This document shows, piece by piece, positions 1-12,177 of a stretch of DNA of 64,000 nucleotides. A program made the translations under genes and the position numbers. Where the stretch lies: contig NZ_JAPWHB010000004.1 in NCBI RefSeq assembly GCF_027214025.1, positions 62,001-126,000 of the forward strand, given 5' to 3'. The stretch comes from Parahoeflea alexandrii. Lineage in GTDB: Bacteria > Pseudomonadota > Alphaproteobacteria > Rhizobiales > Rhizobiaceae. Each line of letters begins with the position of its first letter. Position 1 is the first letter of the stretch. A model generated the notes under the pieces. That model was not told the DNA's origin. It made no database searches and saw only the letters and a program-made list of their open reading frames with translations.

Positions 1-2075
1 ACTGCGGCGGTCTCGGTGATCTCGAATGCGATGTGCGACAGCGGCGTCCCGTTGTCCTTCGCGACGCCATGAACGAACGACCACAGACTGGGGTCGCACA
101 GGGTCTGTGCCGACAGATTGAACCCGAGTTTCAGGTCCATCGCCTTGAGCAGATGGCCATGCTCGACAATCGCCTTGCGTATGATCCAGCGGTCAAGCAC
201 CGTGGCCATTCCGAAACGTTCGGCAGCGGGAATGAAGGTGTGCGGACCCAGTATCCGGCCGTCGCGCGTCCTCAGCCTGGCCAGTATCTCCAACCGTGAG
301 CATTGCTGCTCGGCAGGATTGATCGATCGGATCTCCTGGCCGTACAGGATCACCCTGCTCTCCTCAAGCGCCTCGGTCAGCTCCGCGACCTCCCTCGCGG
401 CAGAAAGCCCCGTAGTCATTGCGGACTCATGCTTGGTGAAGAACGAGAACCGGTTTCGCCCCGACGACTTTGCCGCATAGCAGGCGTCGTCGGCCTGCGC
501 CAGAGCATCGGATGCGCTGATCGACGGGTCATTGACGATCGCGATGCCGATGCTGCATCCGAGCCGGTGGCCACCGACGGAATGATTGAGCTCGATGGCT
601 TGAATTGCTTCGATGCTGTCGGCGGCAATTTTCTGCACCGCATCAACGTCGGGATCCGTGATCAGGATGGCGAACTCGTCTCCGCCCAGGCGCGCGAAAA
701 TCGCGTCCTGCGGCAGGAGCTTCGAGACATTCGACGCAATCGCCTTCAGCGCATCGTCCCCCGCGGCATGTCCGGCAAAATCATTGAGCGCCTTGAAGTG
801 GTCGAGGTCGAGATAAAGCACTGCAAACGCAACCTCCGCCGCGGTCTTGATCGCCTTTTCGAGAGCCTCGTCGAATGCGATCCGGTTATAGAGTCCGGAG
901 AGCGCATCATGGTGCGCCGCATAGGCCAGTTGCTGCTGCCGGCGTGTTTCCTCCGATATGTTCTGGAACGTGTACACGGTTCCCCAGCTGTCTCCCGTGG
1001 GAGACAGGATCGGGCGGCTCTTGCAGCGATACAGTTCGGAGTGGATTTCCAGCGTCGCCCCGCCTTGAAACCCATCGGAATTGTCGAGTTCGACGCTTCG
1101 GACAAATTCGTCGTTTCTGAACAGGGAGAAGATGTTGTGCCCGATCAGCTGGCCCTGCTCCAGCGACAGCATCTCGGAAGCGGACGGGTTGGCGAAATTG
1201 ATCAGGCCGGCGACATCGGTGCTGATGACCGAATCGCTGATCGCGCCCAGCGTGATCTCGTAACGTTCCTTTTCGGCATGAAGAGCCCGGCCCGCCCTGA
1301 TCTCGTCAGTTGCGTCCCTGATGGTTCCGACCAGGTATCCGGCCGATCCCTGGCTGCGGACGGATTTTGCCAGCGTCTCGACATGACGGACTTCTCCATC
1401 CTTCCTGATGATCCGGTAGAACAGCTTGGCCACATCATCACTCTCGATGGCCGCCAGATGCCGGCGCTCGGTTTCCAGCCGGTCGTCAGGGTGCAGGAAG
1501 CCGTGCCAGGTTTCGCTGTCGAGCTCCAGCGAACACGAAGCCAGTCCGAATATTTCGCAGGTCTTTGCATCCCAGAAGCTGAGCTTTCTCCCGACATCGA
1601 AATGCCAGATACCGGTCCCGGAGGCCGCCAGTGCGAGCTGGAATCGCTCGTTCATCAGGCTCGCGTCCCGCTCGGCCTCCTTCTGCTGGGTGATGTCGGT
1701 CTGAACGCCCATCACCCGTAAGGGAAGCCCGTTCTCATCCCGCTCGACAACAGCACCCCTGTCCAGAACCCAGACCCAGCTGCCGTCCCTGTGCTGCAGG
1801 CGCAACTCGGTTTCGATGCTGTCGCACATTCCGGCCAGGTGCCGGTCACCGCTTTCGATGGCCCGCTCACGATCATCGGGATGGACCAGCAGAAGAAAGA
1901 GATCCTCGTTCTGCGGAAGTTCGCTGCGCTGGTACCCGAGCATCCGGCACCAGGACTCGGAATAGACAGTGATCTTCGTTCTCAGATCCCAGTCCCACAC
2001 ACCCAGGCCAGCAACCTCGAGGGCCTGTTTCCATGTATCGGTCTCCTGGACAACCGGGTCCCTGATCAGTTTCAT
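1..2075 (-). CDS. PAS-PAS-PAS-GGDEF-EAL protein, 3' end outside the window
   Basis: Probable cytoplasmic c-di-GMP enzyme sensing through PAS domains. The minus-strand frame starts at ATG 2075 (MKLIRDPVVQETDTW) behind a GGAAG ribosome site and stays open to base 1. Three PAS/PAC units lie at about residues 15-130, 140-265 and 275-395 (PAC-like text such as VMGVQTDITQQKEAE). A GGDEF domain follows with an intact RLGGDEF near residue 463, then the start of an EAL domain. The EAL signature reads EIL (near residue 598) but keeps the metal-binding Glu, and the later FEITET motif is present just before the window ends. I see no RxxD inhibitory site five residues before GGDEF. No membrane segment is visible. 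Cyclase activity is likely by motif. Phosphodiesterase activity cannot be judged because the rest of the EAL domain is missing. Confidence 0.85.
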   Translation of the reverse strand, partial: MKLIRDPVVQETDTWKQALEVAGLGVWDWDLRTKITVYSESWCRMLGYQRSELPQNEDLFLLLVHPDDRERAIESGDRHLAGMCDSIETELRLQHRDGSWVWVLDRGAVVERDENGLPLRVMGVQTDITQQKEAERDASLMNERFQLALAASGTGIWHFDVGRKLSFWDAKTCEIFGLASCSLELDSETWHGFLHPDDRLETERRHLAAIESDDVAKLFYRIIRKDGEVRHVETLAKSVRSQGSAGYLVGTIRDATDEIRAGRALHAEKERYEITLGAISDSVISTDVAGLINFANPSASEMLSLEQGQLIGHNIFSLFRNDEFVRSVELDNSDGFQGGATLEIHSELYRCKSRPILSPTGDSWGTVYTFQNISEETRRQQQLAYAAHHDALSGLYNRIAFDEALEKAIKTAAEVAFAVLYLDLDHFKALNDFAGHAAGDDALKAIASNVSKLLPQDAIFARLGGDEFAILITDPDVDAVQKIAADSIEAIQAIELNHSVGGHRLGCSIGIAIVNDPSISASDALAQADDACYAAKSSGRNRFSFFTKHESAMTTGLSAAREVAELTEALEESRVILYGQEIRSINPAEQQCSRLEILARLRTRDGRILGPHTFIPAAERFGMATVLDRWIIRKAIVEHGHLLKAMDLKLGFNLSAQTLCDPSLWSFVHGVAKDNGTPLSHIAFEITETAA

Positions 2076-2209
2076 CGCATAACTTCCGCTTGAGGCTTTC
2101 GGGTCTGCCGTTTCTTGCACCTTGAGCACGGATAGTTAAGAAAAGACGATAAACCTCTAGGCGAATTGCTATATTAGCTGGCTGAATTGTAGCGTCAGTC
2201 TGCCGCACC

Positions 2210-4417
<2,208 letters not shown>

Positions 4418-4472
4418 CTAGGCTGCGCCGGAAAACGACCGTCTTGGAAGGGCAATCAGGAAGTACGGACGA

Positions 4473-5075
4473 ATGATCGTCGGAGCCACCAACGCCATCA
4501 CGAAAGCCCCCCTCACAGAACGCACTGCCCCTGCAAGCCACTCAACTGGCGACGCCCCGTCAGATGCACTGAGCCGGCTGGGCAATCTCACCGAATCCGC
4601 CGCCCACAGCCGCAAGGCGTTTGCGGAGGAACGGCTGAAGCAGCTGCGCGAGCAGATGAGCAAGCTGATGTTGTTCGACCTGGAACCGCGCGCGCTGGCT
4701 GGCCAGTCGGCCCAGTTCGCCAGGGAACTACGGGCGGCGGCGGAGGATTTTTCCGCGGCGTTTGAGGCCCTCGCCGGGATCAGGCAGCCCGAAACCACCG
4801 GCCTGTCGCTGGCGCAACAGGCCTATCTCGACATTGACGACGAACCGCTCACCGCCGGCCCGACCGCCAACGCGGCAGATCTCGAAACAATGGAGAGCTT
4901 CGCAAGCACCGCGCAGCAGATCGACAGCATGGCCGAAAGAGCCGGCGGAAGGCTCGACCCCAGGGACGACGCCGGGCGCAGTTTTGCTATCGATGCCCGC
5001 AAGGCCGCAGCCGGCGTCGTCAACCTGATGACCCGCATCAGCAACGCCGCCGCGCCCCGGTCGTTCTACTGGTAG
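4473..5075 (+). CDS. Hypothetical protein, 200 residues
   Basis: Not recognised. A soluble, helix-rich, Ala/Glu-rich protein with no signal peptide or membrane segment. It starts at ATG 4473 after AGGAAGTACGGACG. The central part (residues 45-85) is charged and could be helical or coiled (FAEERLKQLREQMSKLMLF), and the C-terminus ends in RSFYW. It is the only plus-strand gene between ligA and recN and is transcribed towards recN. Composition fits its neighbours, so it is a believable real gene, but no function can be given. Confidence 0.7.
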   Translation: MIVGATNAITKAPLTERTAPASHSTGDAPSDALSRLGNLTESAAHSRKAFAEERLKQLREQMSKLMLFDLEPRALAGQSAQFARELRAAAEDFSAAFEALAGIRQPETTGLSLAQQAYLDIDDEPLTAGPTANAADLETMESFASTAQQIDSMAERAGGRLDPRDDAGRSFAIDARKAAAGVVNLMTRISNAAAPRSFYW

Positions 5076-5097
5076 ACACGGGCCGGATCCGGATTAA

Positions 5098-6771
5098 TTA
5101 GACATTGCCCTCGAGCAATCGCGCCGCCGCCGCCCGTGCTTCCGCTGTGACGTGCTCGCCTGCCAGCATCCGGGCGATTTCCTCGCGCCGTGCGTCGGCA
5201 CCCATGGTCGAGACCCGCGTCGACACGGTGGTCGAGCCCGCCTCCGACGGGCCCTTGGCGATCAAGAGATGCGTCGCCGCCCGCGCCGCCACCTGCGGTG
5301 CGTGGGTGACCGAGAGCACCTGGACGCCGGCCGCCAGCCGTTTCAGCCGCTTGCCGATCGCGTCGGCCACGGCCCCGCCCACCCCGGTGTCGATCTCGTC
5401 GAACACCAGCGTCGGCGCCGAACCGCGATCGGCCAGCGCCACCTTGAGCGCCAGCAGGAAGCGCGACAGCTCCCCGCCCGAAGCCACCTTCATGATCGGC
5501 CCCGGCCGCGATCCGGGGTTGGTGCGCACGTGAAAGGCGACGCTGTCGATGCCCGACGGGCCGGCATGGGCGATGTCGCTGGCAATCTCGACGAGAAATT
5601 CCGCCCGTTCGAGTTTCAGCGCCGGCAGTTCGGCCATCACCGCGGCGGCCAGCGCCGCCCCGGTCTTGTGCCGCCGCTCGGACAGTTGCTCCGCCGAATG
5701 CAGGAAGGCGGCTTTCGCCTCGCGGACCCGTGCTTCCATCGCCGCGAGCCGTTCCTCGCCCGCATCGAGATCGGACAGGTCGGCGACCATCCGTGCAGCC
5801 AGTTCCGGCAAGGCCTCGACCGGCACGTTGTACTTGCGCGCGGCGCCACGAAGCGCAAACAACCGCTCCTCGGTTTCTTCCAGTTCGCGCGGATTGAAAT
5901 CCGCCATCCGGAGCGCGGTCTCCACCGCCGTCTGCGCGTCCGCCAGCGCGTTGAGCGCCGCGTCGAGCGCGGCGACCGTGTCGTTGAGCAGTTCCGGCGC
6001 TTCCTGCGCCTTGCGTTCGAGACGCCGCACCAGCCCGCTGATCACCGGCATCGGCGAGCCCTGTCCGTTGAGAACCTCGTTGGCCTCGTTGATGTCGCTC
6101 GCCATCTTTTCGGATTTCATCATCATCGAGCGGCGGACGGCGAGTTCTTCTTCCTCGCCTTCGACCGGGTGCAGCTTTTCCAGCTCATCCACTGACGAGC
6201 GCAGCCAGTCGGCCTCCCGCCGGGCTTCCTCTACCTTCGCCCGGTGCGCCTTCAACGCCCGCTCCGCCTCGCGCCAGCCCTCGTGCAGGCGCCCGACATC
6301 GGCCGTCCGCTCGGCCAGGTCGCCAAACACGTCAAGCAGTGCCCGGTGCGCATCGGTGTCGATCAGCGCCCGGTCGTCGTGCTGGCCGTGGATTTCAACC
6401 AGCAGCGAACCCGCCTCGCGCATCAGCGCGACACTGGCCGGCTGGTCATTGATGAACACCCGCGTGCGGCCGTCGCTCGATTGCACCCGGCGGAACACCA
6501 GGTCGCCGTCATCGTCGATGTCGTTGGAACGCAGCAGTCTTCGTGCCGGATGATCGGCGCCAACGTCAAAGACAGCGGTGACCTGCCCCCTGTCGGCGCC
6601 GTGGCGCACGAGGCTGCCGTCGCCACGGCCGCCAAGCGCCAGCGATAGTGAGTCGAGAAGGATGGATTTTCCGGCGCCGGTCTCGCCGGTTAGCACCGAC
6701 AGGCCTGCGTCGAACTCGAGATCAAGCTTCTCGATCAGAACGATATCGCGGATCGACAGCTGGACAAGCAT
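5098..6771 (-). CDS. recN: DNA repair protein RecN
   Basis: SMC-like ATPase of recombinational double-strand break repair, acting on chromosomal DNA in the cytoplasm. It has 557 residues, close to the usual 550. The Walker A motif GETGAGKS is at residues 29-36. The long central helices carry the coiled coil, and the C-terminal ABC half has the signature ASGGELSRF and the Walker B run LVFDEIDTGVGG, followed by the VTHAPQVAA switch. The start at ATG 6771 lies 11 bases after the bamD stop, so recN is probably co-transcribed with bamD. That bamD-recN-ligA order is typical of rhizobia. I see no LexA-type box upstream. Confidence 0.97.
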   Translation of the reverse strand: MLVQLSIRDIVLIEKLDLEFDAGLSVLTGETGAGKSILLDSLSLALGGRGDGSLVRHGADRGQVTAVFDVGADHPARRLLRSNDIDDDGDLVFRRVQSSDGRTRVFINDQPASVALMREAGSLLVEIHGQHDDRALIDTDAHRALLDVFGDLAERTADVGRLHEGWREAERALKAHRAKVEEARREADWLRSSVDELEKLHPVEGEEEELAVRRSMMMKSEKMASDINEANEVLNGQGSPMPVISGLVRRLERKAQEAPELLNDTVAALDAALNALADAQTAVETALRMADFNPRELEETEERLFALRGAARKYNVPVEALPELAARMVADLSDLDAGEERLAAMEARVREAKAAFLHSAEQLSERRHKTGAALAAAVMAELPALKLERAEFLVEIASDIAHAGPSGIDSVAFHVRTNPGSRPGPIMKVASGGELSRFLLALKVALADRGSAPTLVFDEIDTGVGGAVADAIGKRLKRLAAGVQVLSVTHAPQVAARAATHLLIAKGPSEAGSTTVSTRVSTMGADARREEIARMLAGEHVTAEARAAAARLLEGNV

Positions 6772-6782
6772 CGCCGTCCGTT

Positions 6783-7649
6783 TCAGGAGCCGACGAGAGC
6801 GGCCCCGGCGCGCGAAATCCAGGAACCCTTGTTCTCGCGCGGCTCAAGGCCGCGGGTCTTCAGGAGCTTGTAGGAATCCGCATACCACTGGCTGTCGGGA
6901 TAGTTGTGCCCGAGCACGGCCGCTGCCGTCTGTGCTTCGCTTTCCAGTCCCATCGCGTAATAGGTCTCGACCAGACGCGCCAGCGCCTCCTCGACCTGGC
7001 GGGTGTTGGGATACTGCTCGACCACCAGGCGATACCGGTTGGCCGCGGCCACATATTCCTTGCGCTCCTGATAGTAGCGCCCGACCTGCATTTCCTTGCC
7101 GGCCAGCTGGTCGCGCGCGTAGCGCAGCTTGGCCTGGCTGTCCTCGACATATTCCGAATCGGGATAGCGCTCGATGACTTCGGTAAAGGCCGCTATGGCG
7201 CGCGCCGAGGTGCGCTGGTCCCGTGTGACCTCGGGAATCTGTCGGTAATAGGAAAGGCCGACGATGTATTGCGCGTAGGCCGCATCATCATCGTTCGGGT
7301 ACAGGCTGAGATAACGTGACGCAGTGTTGATCGCCTCGGAGTATTGGCCTTGCCGGTAATTGGTGAACGCGCTCATCACCATCGCCTTGCGAGCAAACTC
7401 GGAATAGGGATGCTGCTTGTCGACGGCGTCGAACTTGCGACCCGCTTCGGCCAGCTGACCGGCCTGCAGGTTCGCCAGTCCCTGGTTGTAGAGCACATCG
7501 GCCGGCTCGACGGTCTGAGCATAGTTGGTAATGTCGATGTCGGGATCGGATTGGCAGCCGCTGACAACAGACGACACGCCAGCCAGCCCGGCGACAATGA
7601 GCGCAACTCGAAACGCACGCCCGCGCCCACCCTTGACCGAAGTAACCAT
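6783..7649 (-). CDS. bamD: Outer-membrane assembly lipoprotein BamD
   Basis: Lipoprotein of the BAM complex that inserts beta-barrel proteins in the outer membrane, working with BamA at the periplasmic face. The N-terminus is a lipoprotein signal: basic residues, a hydrophobic stretch (residues 14-30) and the lipobox VSGC with Cys32. Five TPR-like repeats follow, for example [19 protein letters not shown] and [20 protein letters not shown]. The length of 288 residues is usual. The start at ATG 7649 has AGAGG about 14 bases upstream. It sits between lpxC and recN, as in many alphaproteobacteria. Confidence 0.95.
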   Translation of the reverse strand: MVTSVKGGRGRAFRVALIVAGLAGVSSVVSGCQSDPDIDITNYAQTVEPADVLYNQGLANLQAGQLAEAGRKFDAVDKQHPYSEFARKAMVMSAFTNYRQGQYSEAINTASRYLSLYPNDDDAAYAQYIVGLSYYRQIPEVTRDQRTSARAIAAFTEVIERYPDSEYVEDSQAKLRYARDQLAGKEMQVGRYYQERKEYVAAANRYRLVVEQYPNTRQVEEALARLVETYYAMGLESEAQTAAAVLGHNYPDSQWYADSYKLLKTRGLEPRENKGSWISRAGAALVGS

Positions 7650-7830
7650 CCTGCAAACCTCTCAACAGCCGCGGAAACAAACAGACCGCAGAACCAGACC
7701 AGCGTTTCTATCCGGAAAAGCCCGAACTTCGCAACGTCATGAAGACGCTTTGCCGCAATTTTGTGGCAGCGATCCGCTTCAATATCACGAGTTTAGAGCC
7801 TGATGGTGACAGGAAAACGTGTTCGAGCCG

Positions 7831-8784
7831 TTAAAGCGCCCAGGGAGCGAACACCGCGGCATTGACCGCCACCAGTTCACCGTGGCGAACGGTGTCGCGC
7901 CGCGCCGGGGCTTCCACCACCTCGTAGGCCGACTGATCGGCCAGAAGCGCCCGCAATGCCAAGGCATTGAGCTTGTGGCCGCCGCGATAGCTGCGGTAGC
8001 AGCCGATGAACTGCGCGCCGGCCAGCGCCAGATCACCCACCGCATCAAGGGTCTTGTGGCGGACGAACTCGTCGCGGTAACGCAGGCCTTCGACATTGAT
8101 GACCTTGTCGTCATCGCCGATCACCACGGAATTTTCGAGCGAAGAGCCCAGCGCATGGCCCGAGGCCCAGAGCCGCTCGACATCGCGCATGAAACCGAAA
8201 GTGCGGGCGCGGGCGAGTTCGCGGCGGAACGTGTCGGCGGTGACTTCGCCCTTCCATGACTGGCGGCCGATCAGCGGCGTTTCGAAATCGATGTCGATCT
8301 CGAAGCGGGTGCCGTTGTGCTGGCTGAACTCCGCCCAGGATCCGCCCATTTCGATGCGCACCGGCTTGATCACGCGGATGTAGCGGCGCTTGACCGAATG
8401 ATTGACCAGACCGGCAGTGTCGAGCGCGTCGATGAACACGGCGGCGCTGCCGTCCATGATCGGCACTTCGCCGCCATCCAGATCAATGCTGATATTGTCG
8501 ACGCCGAGCGCATAGAGAGCGGCCATCAGGTGCTCGACAGTGGCGATCGAACGGTCGGGAGCCTTGCCCAGAAGCGTGCACAAATCGGTGGAGCCGACCT
8601 GCGAGGACACCGCGCGAACGCTGACGACGTCGCCGGAAGGAAGCTGGCGGTTGAAGACAATGCCGTTGTCGGGGTCTGCGGGATGGAAGGAGATCGAAAC
8701 GTTTTCACCGGAATGGACCCCGATGCCAGAGAGCGAGATCGACCTCGAAATTGTGGTCTGCAGTCCTACTACATCACTACTCAT
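7831..8784 (-). CDS. lpxC: UDP-3-O-acyl-N-acetylglucosamine deacetylase LpxC
   Basis: Zinc amidase of the first committed step of lipid A synthesis, removing acetate from UDP-3-O-acyl-GlcNAc in the cytoplasm. Start taken as ATG 8784 (MSSDVVGLQTTIS), giving 317 residues; an upstream TTG at 8805 would add seven residues but has no ribosome site. Zinc ligands are visible: His85 in TVEHLMAAL, and His243 and Asp247 in RHKTLDAVGDLALAG. The general acid/base is His270 in YRGGHKLNALAL. It is separated from ftsZ by 290 bases that include a strong terminator, so it must have its own promoter in that gap. Confidence 0.97.
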   Translation of the reverse strand: MSSDVVGLQTTISRSISLSGIGVHSGENVSISFHPADPDNGIVFNRQLPSGDVVSVRAVSSQVGSTDLCTLLGKAPDRSIATVEHLMAALYALGVDNISIDLDGGEVPIMDGSAAVFIDALDTAGLVNHSVKRRYIRVIKPVRIEMGGSWAEFSQHNGTRFEIDIDFETPLIGRQSWKGEVTADTFRRELARARTFGFMRDVERLWASGHALGSSLENSVVIGDDDKVINVEGLRYRDEFVRHKTLDAVGDLALAGAQFIGCYRSYRGGHKLNALALRALLADQSAYEVVEAPARRDTVRHGELVAVNAAVFAPWAL

Positions 8785-9010
8785 AAGGTTCGCCGTTTCC
8801 CGCAATATCTGGCACGGTCCGCAAAGACCGTGACGTCCCCAATCGTCAGGAGCAATCCCGCGCTTCCCCAGTGCGGACGACTACCCCAACCCCTTGTTGT
8901 TGGGGTGCAAGATACGGCGATGGACCCGAGTTTCCAAATCACGCTTTTTTTCCATCTGTTACGAAGCCGTAACACTGAGAAGAATTCAAAACCTCACGCT
9001 AAACAAAGGG
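8785..9010 (-). promoter_or_regulatory. lpxC upstream region (promoter not pinpointed)
   Basis: This gap must hold the lpxC promoter because the ftsZ terminator lies just before it. A perfect 8-base stem (ACCCCAAC with GTTGGGGT) sits at about 8882-8905, and a 6-base stem with tetraloop (GTTACG-AAGC-CGTAAC) at 8958-8973. On the minus strand TTGAAT occurs just upstream of that second stem, but no convincing -10 at the right spacing was found. No coding sequence is seen. Confidence 0.4.
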
Positions 9011-9047
9011 TTAAAAATGGACATGGCGGCCGGATGGCCGCCATGTC
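9011..9047 (-). terminator. Intrinsic terminator after ftsZ
   Basis: A perfect 12-base stem (9020-9031 with 9036-9047, arm GACATGGCGGCC) with a GGAT/ATCC loop is followed on the minus strand by CCATTTTTAA. It begins 28 bases after the ftsZ stop codon. This is a textbook rho-independent terminator and ends the dcw transcript before lpxC. Confidence 0.85.
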
Positions 9048-9074
9048 GATGCTGTGTAACAACCGGTTACCGCC

Positions 9075-10790
9075 TCACTTGGCCTGGCGGCGAAGGAATG
9101 CCGGAATTTCCAGCTGCTCATCTTCCTGGGCGGAACGCATCTGCGGCGTCATCCGGCCCTGGTCGTCGAGCTGCCCGCGGCGCGGCGCGTAGACGCTGGC
9201 CTCCGGCGACAGCGGCCGGCGAGCCTGCGGAGCCTGGGCGGCGGTCGGTGCCGGCTCTTCCTCTTCGCGGCGGCCGAGCGTGCTCGAAATCCGCTTGAGC
9301 AGACCCATCGGACCGCGTTCGTCGGCATGGCCCTGCGGCGCAGCGCGGTGTTCCATCTCGGCTTTCACCACCGGGGGGAAGTCCTCGACGCGCGGCATCC
9401 GGGTCGCATGCGGCTCCATCTGCATCTCCGGTGCGACCTGCATCGGTGCCTGCGGGGCAACGGGTGCGGCAGGACGCTGCGGTGCGCTCATGGCCGGCTG
9501 CGGTGCTGCCACTGGATGCTGTGCGGCCGATTCGGCGGCGCCGGCAAAGATCCGGTTCTGCGGCTGGAAGCCGGGCTGGGCGACAGGCGCGGGCTTTGCC
9601 GCCTGGGTCTGCGCTGCAAGCTCGATTTCACTGGCAATATCCAGTTCGCGCTCCAGATCGGCTTCCGCCGACAGGATGGTGTCGGCCACCGGATCGGCGG
9701 ACGCCTGAGCCGCGGGCTGGGCTGCAGCCGCTGCCGGACGGGCGGCCGCCTGCGGCTGGACGCTTGCCACCGGACGGGCCGCGGGGCGCGATGCCGTGAT
9801 GATCGGACGCTGTTCCGCGCCCTCGACCCGGTCAATGCCGGTAGCAACAACCGAAACCCGGATCAGGCCTTCGAGCGCCTCGTCGAAGGTTGCGCCCAGG
9901 ATGATGTTGGCATCGGCATCGACTTCCTCGCGGATGCGGGTAGCAGCCTCGTCGACTTCGAACAGGGTCATGTCGCGACCGCCGGTGATCGAGATCAGCA
10001 GGCCCTGCGCACCCTTCATCGTGGTCTCGTCGAGCAGCGGATTGGCGATTGCGGCTTCAGCGGCAGCCATCGCGCGGCCCTCGCCCGAAGCTTCGCCGGT
10101 CCCCATCATGGCGCGGCCCATCTCGCGCATCACCGAACGCACGTCGGCGAAGTCGAGGTTGATCAGGCCTTCCTTGACCATCAGGTCGGTGATGCAGGCA
10201 ACGCCCGAGTAGAGCACCTGGTCGGCCATCGCGAAGGCGTCGGCAAAGGTGGTCTTGTCATTGGCGATGCGGAACAGGTTCTGGTTCGGGATGACGATCA
10301 GCGTATCGACGCATTTCTGCAATTCCTCGATACCCGATTCGGCCAACCGCATGCGGCGCTGGCCTTCGAAGTGGAACGGCTTGGTGACCACGCCGACGGT
10401 CAGGATGCCCTTGTTGCGGGCGGCCTGGGCAACGACGGGCGCAGCCCCGGTGCCGGTGCCGCCGCCCATGCCGGCGGTGACGAAGCACATGTGGGTGCCG
10501 TTCAGGTGATCGATGATCTCGTCGATGCATTCTTCCGCTGCGGCGCGGCCGACTTCCGGCTGCGAACCCGCGCCGAGCCCCTCGGTGACGGCAACCCCGA
10601 GCTGGACCAGACGGTCGGCTTTCGACATCGTCAGCGCCTGGGCGTCGGTGTTGGCGACGACGAAATCAACGCCCTGCAGTCCTGCATTGATCATGTTGTT
10701 GACGGCGTTACCGCCGCCGCCGCCGACCCCGAACACGGTGATGCGGGGCTTCAGCTCGGTGATGTCCGGCTTCTGCAAATTGATGGTCAT
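9075..10790 (-). CDS. ftsZ: Cell division protein FtsZ
   Basis: Tubulin-like GTPase that forms the cytokinetic ring. Start chosen at ATG 10790 ([15 protein letters not shown]), with AAGGAAGGAAC about ten bases upstream. That gives 571 residues; the frame is open further upstream but overlaps ftsA and looks non-coding there. The GTP-binding tubulin signature GGGTGTG is at residues 109-115, with the glycine-rich [11 protein letters not shown] loop at 20-30. The globular domain ends near residue 320. It is followed by a very long Ala/Pro/Gln-rich linker typical of rhizobial FtsZ, and the conserved C-terminal tail [10 protein letters not shown] that binds FtsA and other partners. It is the last gene of the dcw run and is followed by an intrinsic terminator. 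Confidence 0.98.
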   Translation of the reverse strand: MTINLQKPDITELKPRITVFGVGGGGGNAVNNMINAGLQGVDFVVANTDAQALTMSKADRLVQLGVAVTEGLGAGSQPEVGRAAAEECIDEIIDHLNGTHMCFVTAGMGGGTGTGAAPVVAQAARNKGILTVGVVTKPFHFEGQRRMRLAESGIEELQKCVDTLIVIPNQNLFRIANDKTTFADAFAMADQVLYSGVACITDLMVKEGLINLDFADVRSVMREMGRAMMGTGEASGEGRAMAAAEAAIANPLLDETTMKGAQGLLISITGGRDMTLFEVDEAATRIREEVDADANIILGATFDEALEGLIRVSVVATGIDRVEGAEQRPIITASRPAARPVASVQPQAAARPAAAAAQPAAQASADPVADTILSAEADLERELDIASEIELAAQTQAAKPAPVAQPGFQPQNRIFAGAAESAAQHPVAAPQPAMSAPQRPAAPVAPQAPMQVAPEMQMEPHATRMPRVEDFPPVVKAEMEHRAAPQGHADERGPMGLLKRISSTLGRREEEEPAPTAAQAPQARRPLSPEASVYAPRRGQLDDQGRMTPQMRSAQEDEQLEIPAFLRRQAK

Positions 10791-10848
10791 GGCACCCGTT
10801 CCTTCCTTTGGCATGGCCCGCACCGCCGCGTCGGCCAATTCTGTGAAT

Positions 10849-12177
10849 TCAAAAACTCTCTTTGAGCCACTGTCCCATGCGGGACAGGCGGCCGCCTGCG
10901 CCGGCCATGGCGGCAAAGCCGCCCTCGCCCGCGCCGTGTGATTCAAGATGGGCGACCTGGGGATAGATCATCAGGCCCACCGCTGTCGAAAATGTCGGTC
11001 CCTTCGCCGAAGCCGGAAGCCCGGAAACCCCGAGCGGCCGTCCGATGCGGACATTGCGTGCGAGAATCCGCCGGGCTGATTCGGCCAGCCCGGTCATCTG
11101 GCTGGCGCCGCCGGTCAGCACCACGCGCTTGCCGACAAGCGAGCCGTAGCCCGATTGCTGGATTCGGTCGCGCAGCATTTCCAGTGTCTCCTCGACCCTT
11201 GCGCGCACGATGCGCGAGACAAGCCCGCGCGGCACGTGGGTCGGCAGATCGCGCTCGTCCTCGCCGAACGGAGGGATCGAGATCACGTCACGGTCCTCGC
11301 CCGCCTGCGGCAGCGCCGAACCGTGCACCACCTTGATGCGCTCGGCGTCGTCAAGCCGGGTCGACAGGCCGCGGGCGAGATCCATGGTCACATGCTGGCC
11401 GCCCAGCGCAATCGCGTCGGCGTAGACCAGCTTGCCTTCGGAAAACACCGAGATCGTGGTGGTGCCGCCGCCCATGTCGATCGCCGCGCAGCCCATCTCG
11501 GCCTCGTCGGAAACCAGCGCTGCAAGCCCGGAAGCATAAGGTGTCGCCACCATCGCCTCGACGGTCAGGTGTGCCCGGTTGATCGACAGCTCGAGGTTCT
11601 TGAGCGGCGCCCGGTCGGCCGTCAGCACATGCATGTCGACGCCCAAGAGGTCGCCATACATGCCGGCCGGATCGCGGATGCCGCGCTCGCCGTCAAGCGT
11701 GTAGCTCGACGGCAGCGAATGCAGGATGGCGCGCTCGTGGTGCTGGCTCTGCCGGGTTGCGGCATTGACCACCTTGGCGAGATCGCCCGAGGCGATCTCG
11801 TGGCCGCCAAGATTGACCGACGCCGAGTGCGTCTCGCTCTTCAGCCGCCCGGCGGTAACATTGACGATCAGGCTCTCGACCGTGACGCCGGCCATCCGCT
11901 CGGCGGCATCGACGGCAAGCCGAACCGAGCTTTCGACCGCATCCATGTCGGAGATCACGCCGGCCTTCAGCCCGCGCGACTTCTGATGGCCGATGCCGAG
12001 GATCTCGATGCTGTGGGTACGGCCCGACAGCACTTCGGCGCCCTCGACAGGCGTCAGCCGGCCGATCATGCAGACCACCTTCGACGAGCCGATGTCCAGC
12101 ACCGTGACGATGCTGACGCGCTTCGATGAAAGCGGCTTGAGCCGGGGCAGCATGGAAGAAGGGCGAAACAGATTCAC
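10849..12177 (-). CDS. ftsA: Cell division protein FtsA
   Basis: Actin-like ATPase that anchors FtsZ to the inner membrane and recruits the divisome. 442 residues with phosphate-1 text [17 protein letters not shown] near residue 26, the SHS2/1C insert, and phosphate-2 text [16 protein letters not shown]. The C-terminus [14 protein letters not shown] is the amphipathic membrane-targeting helix expected of FtsA. The start ATG 12177 overlaps the ftsQ stop by four bases (ATGA), indicating translational coupling. The 58-base gap before ftsZ carries the ftsZ ribosome site. Confidence 0.97.
   Translation of the reverse strand: MNLFRPSSMLPRLKPLSSKRVSIVTVLDIGSSKVVCMIGRLTPVEGAEVLSGRTHSIEILGIGHQKSRGLKAGVISDMDAVESSVRLAVDAAERMAGVTVESLIVNVTAGRLKSETHSASVNLGGHEIASGDLAKVVNAATRQSQHHERAILHSLPSSYTLDGERGIRDPAGMYGDLLGVDMHVLTADRAPLKNLELSINRAHLTVEAMVATPYASGLAALVSDEAEMGCAAIDMGGGTTTISVFSEGKLVYADAIALGGQHVTMDLARGLSTRLDDAERIKVVHGSALPQAGEDRDVISIPPFGEDERDLPTHVPRGLVSRIVRARVEETLEMLRDRIQQSGYGSLVGKRVVLTGGASQMTGLAESARRILARNVRIGRPLGVSGLPASAKGPTFSTAVGLMIYPQVAHLESHGAGEGGFAAMAGAGGRLSRMGQWLKESF

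Noticed and set aside
303-1721. Open frame of 472 codons on the plus strand at the window start
   Set aside because: The minus strand encodes a continuous PAS-GGDEF-EAL protein through the same bases.
9327-10865. Open frame of 512 codons on the plus strand opposite ftsZ
   Set aside because: Low-complexity Gly/Arg/His translation with no family resemblance; FtsZ on the other strand is certain.
10791-10946. A 52-codon N-terminal extension of ftsZ
   Set aside because: It overlaps the end of ftsA, has unlikely composition, and a strong ribosome site stands before ATG 10790.
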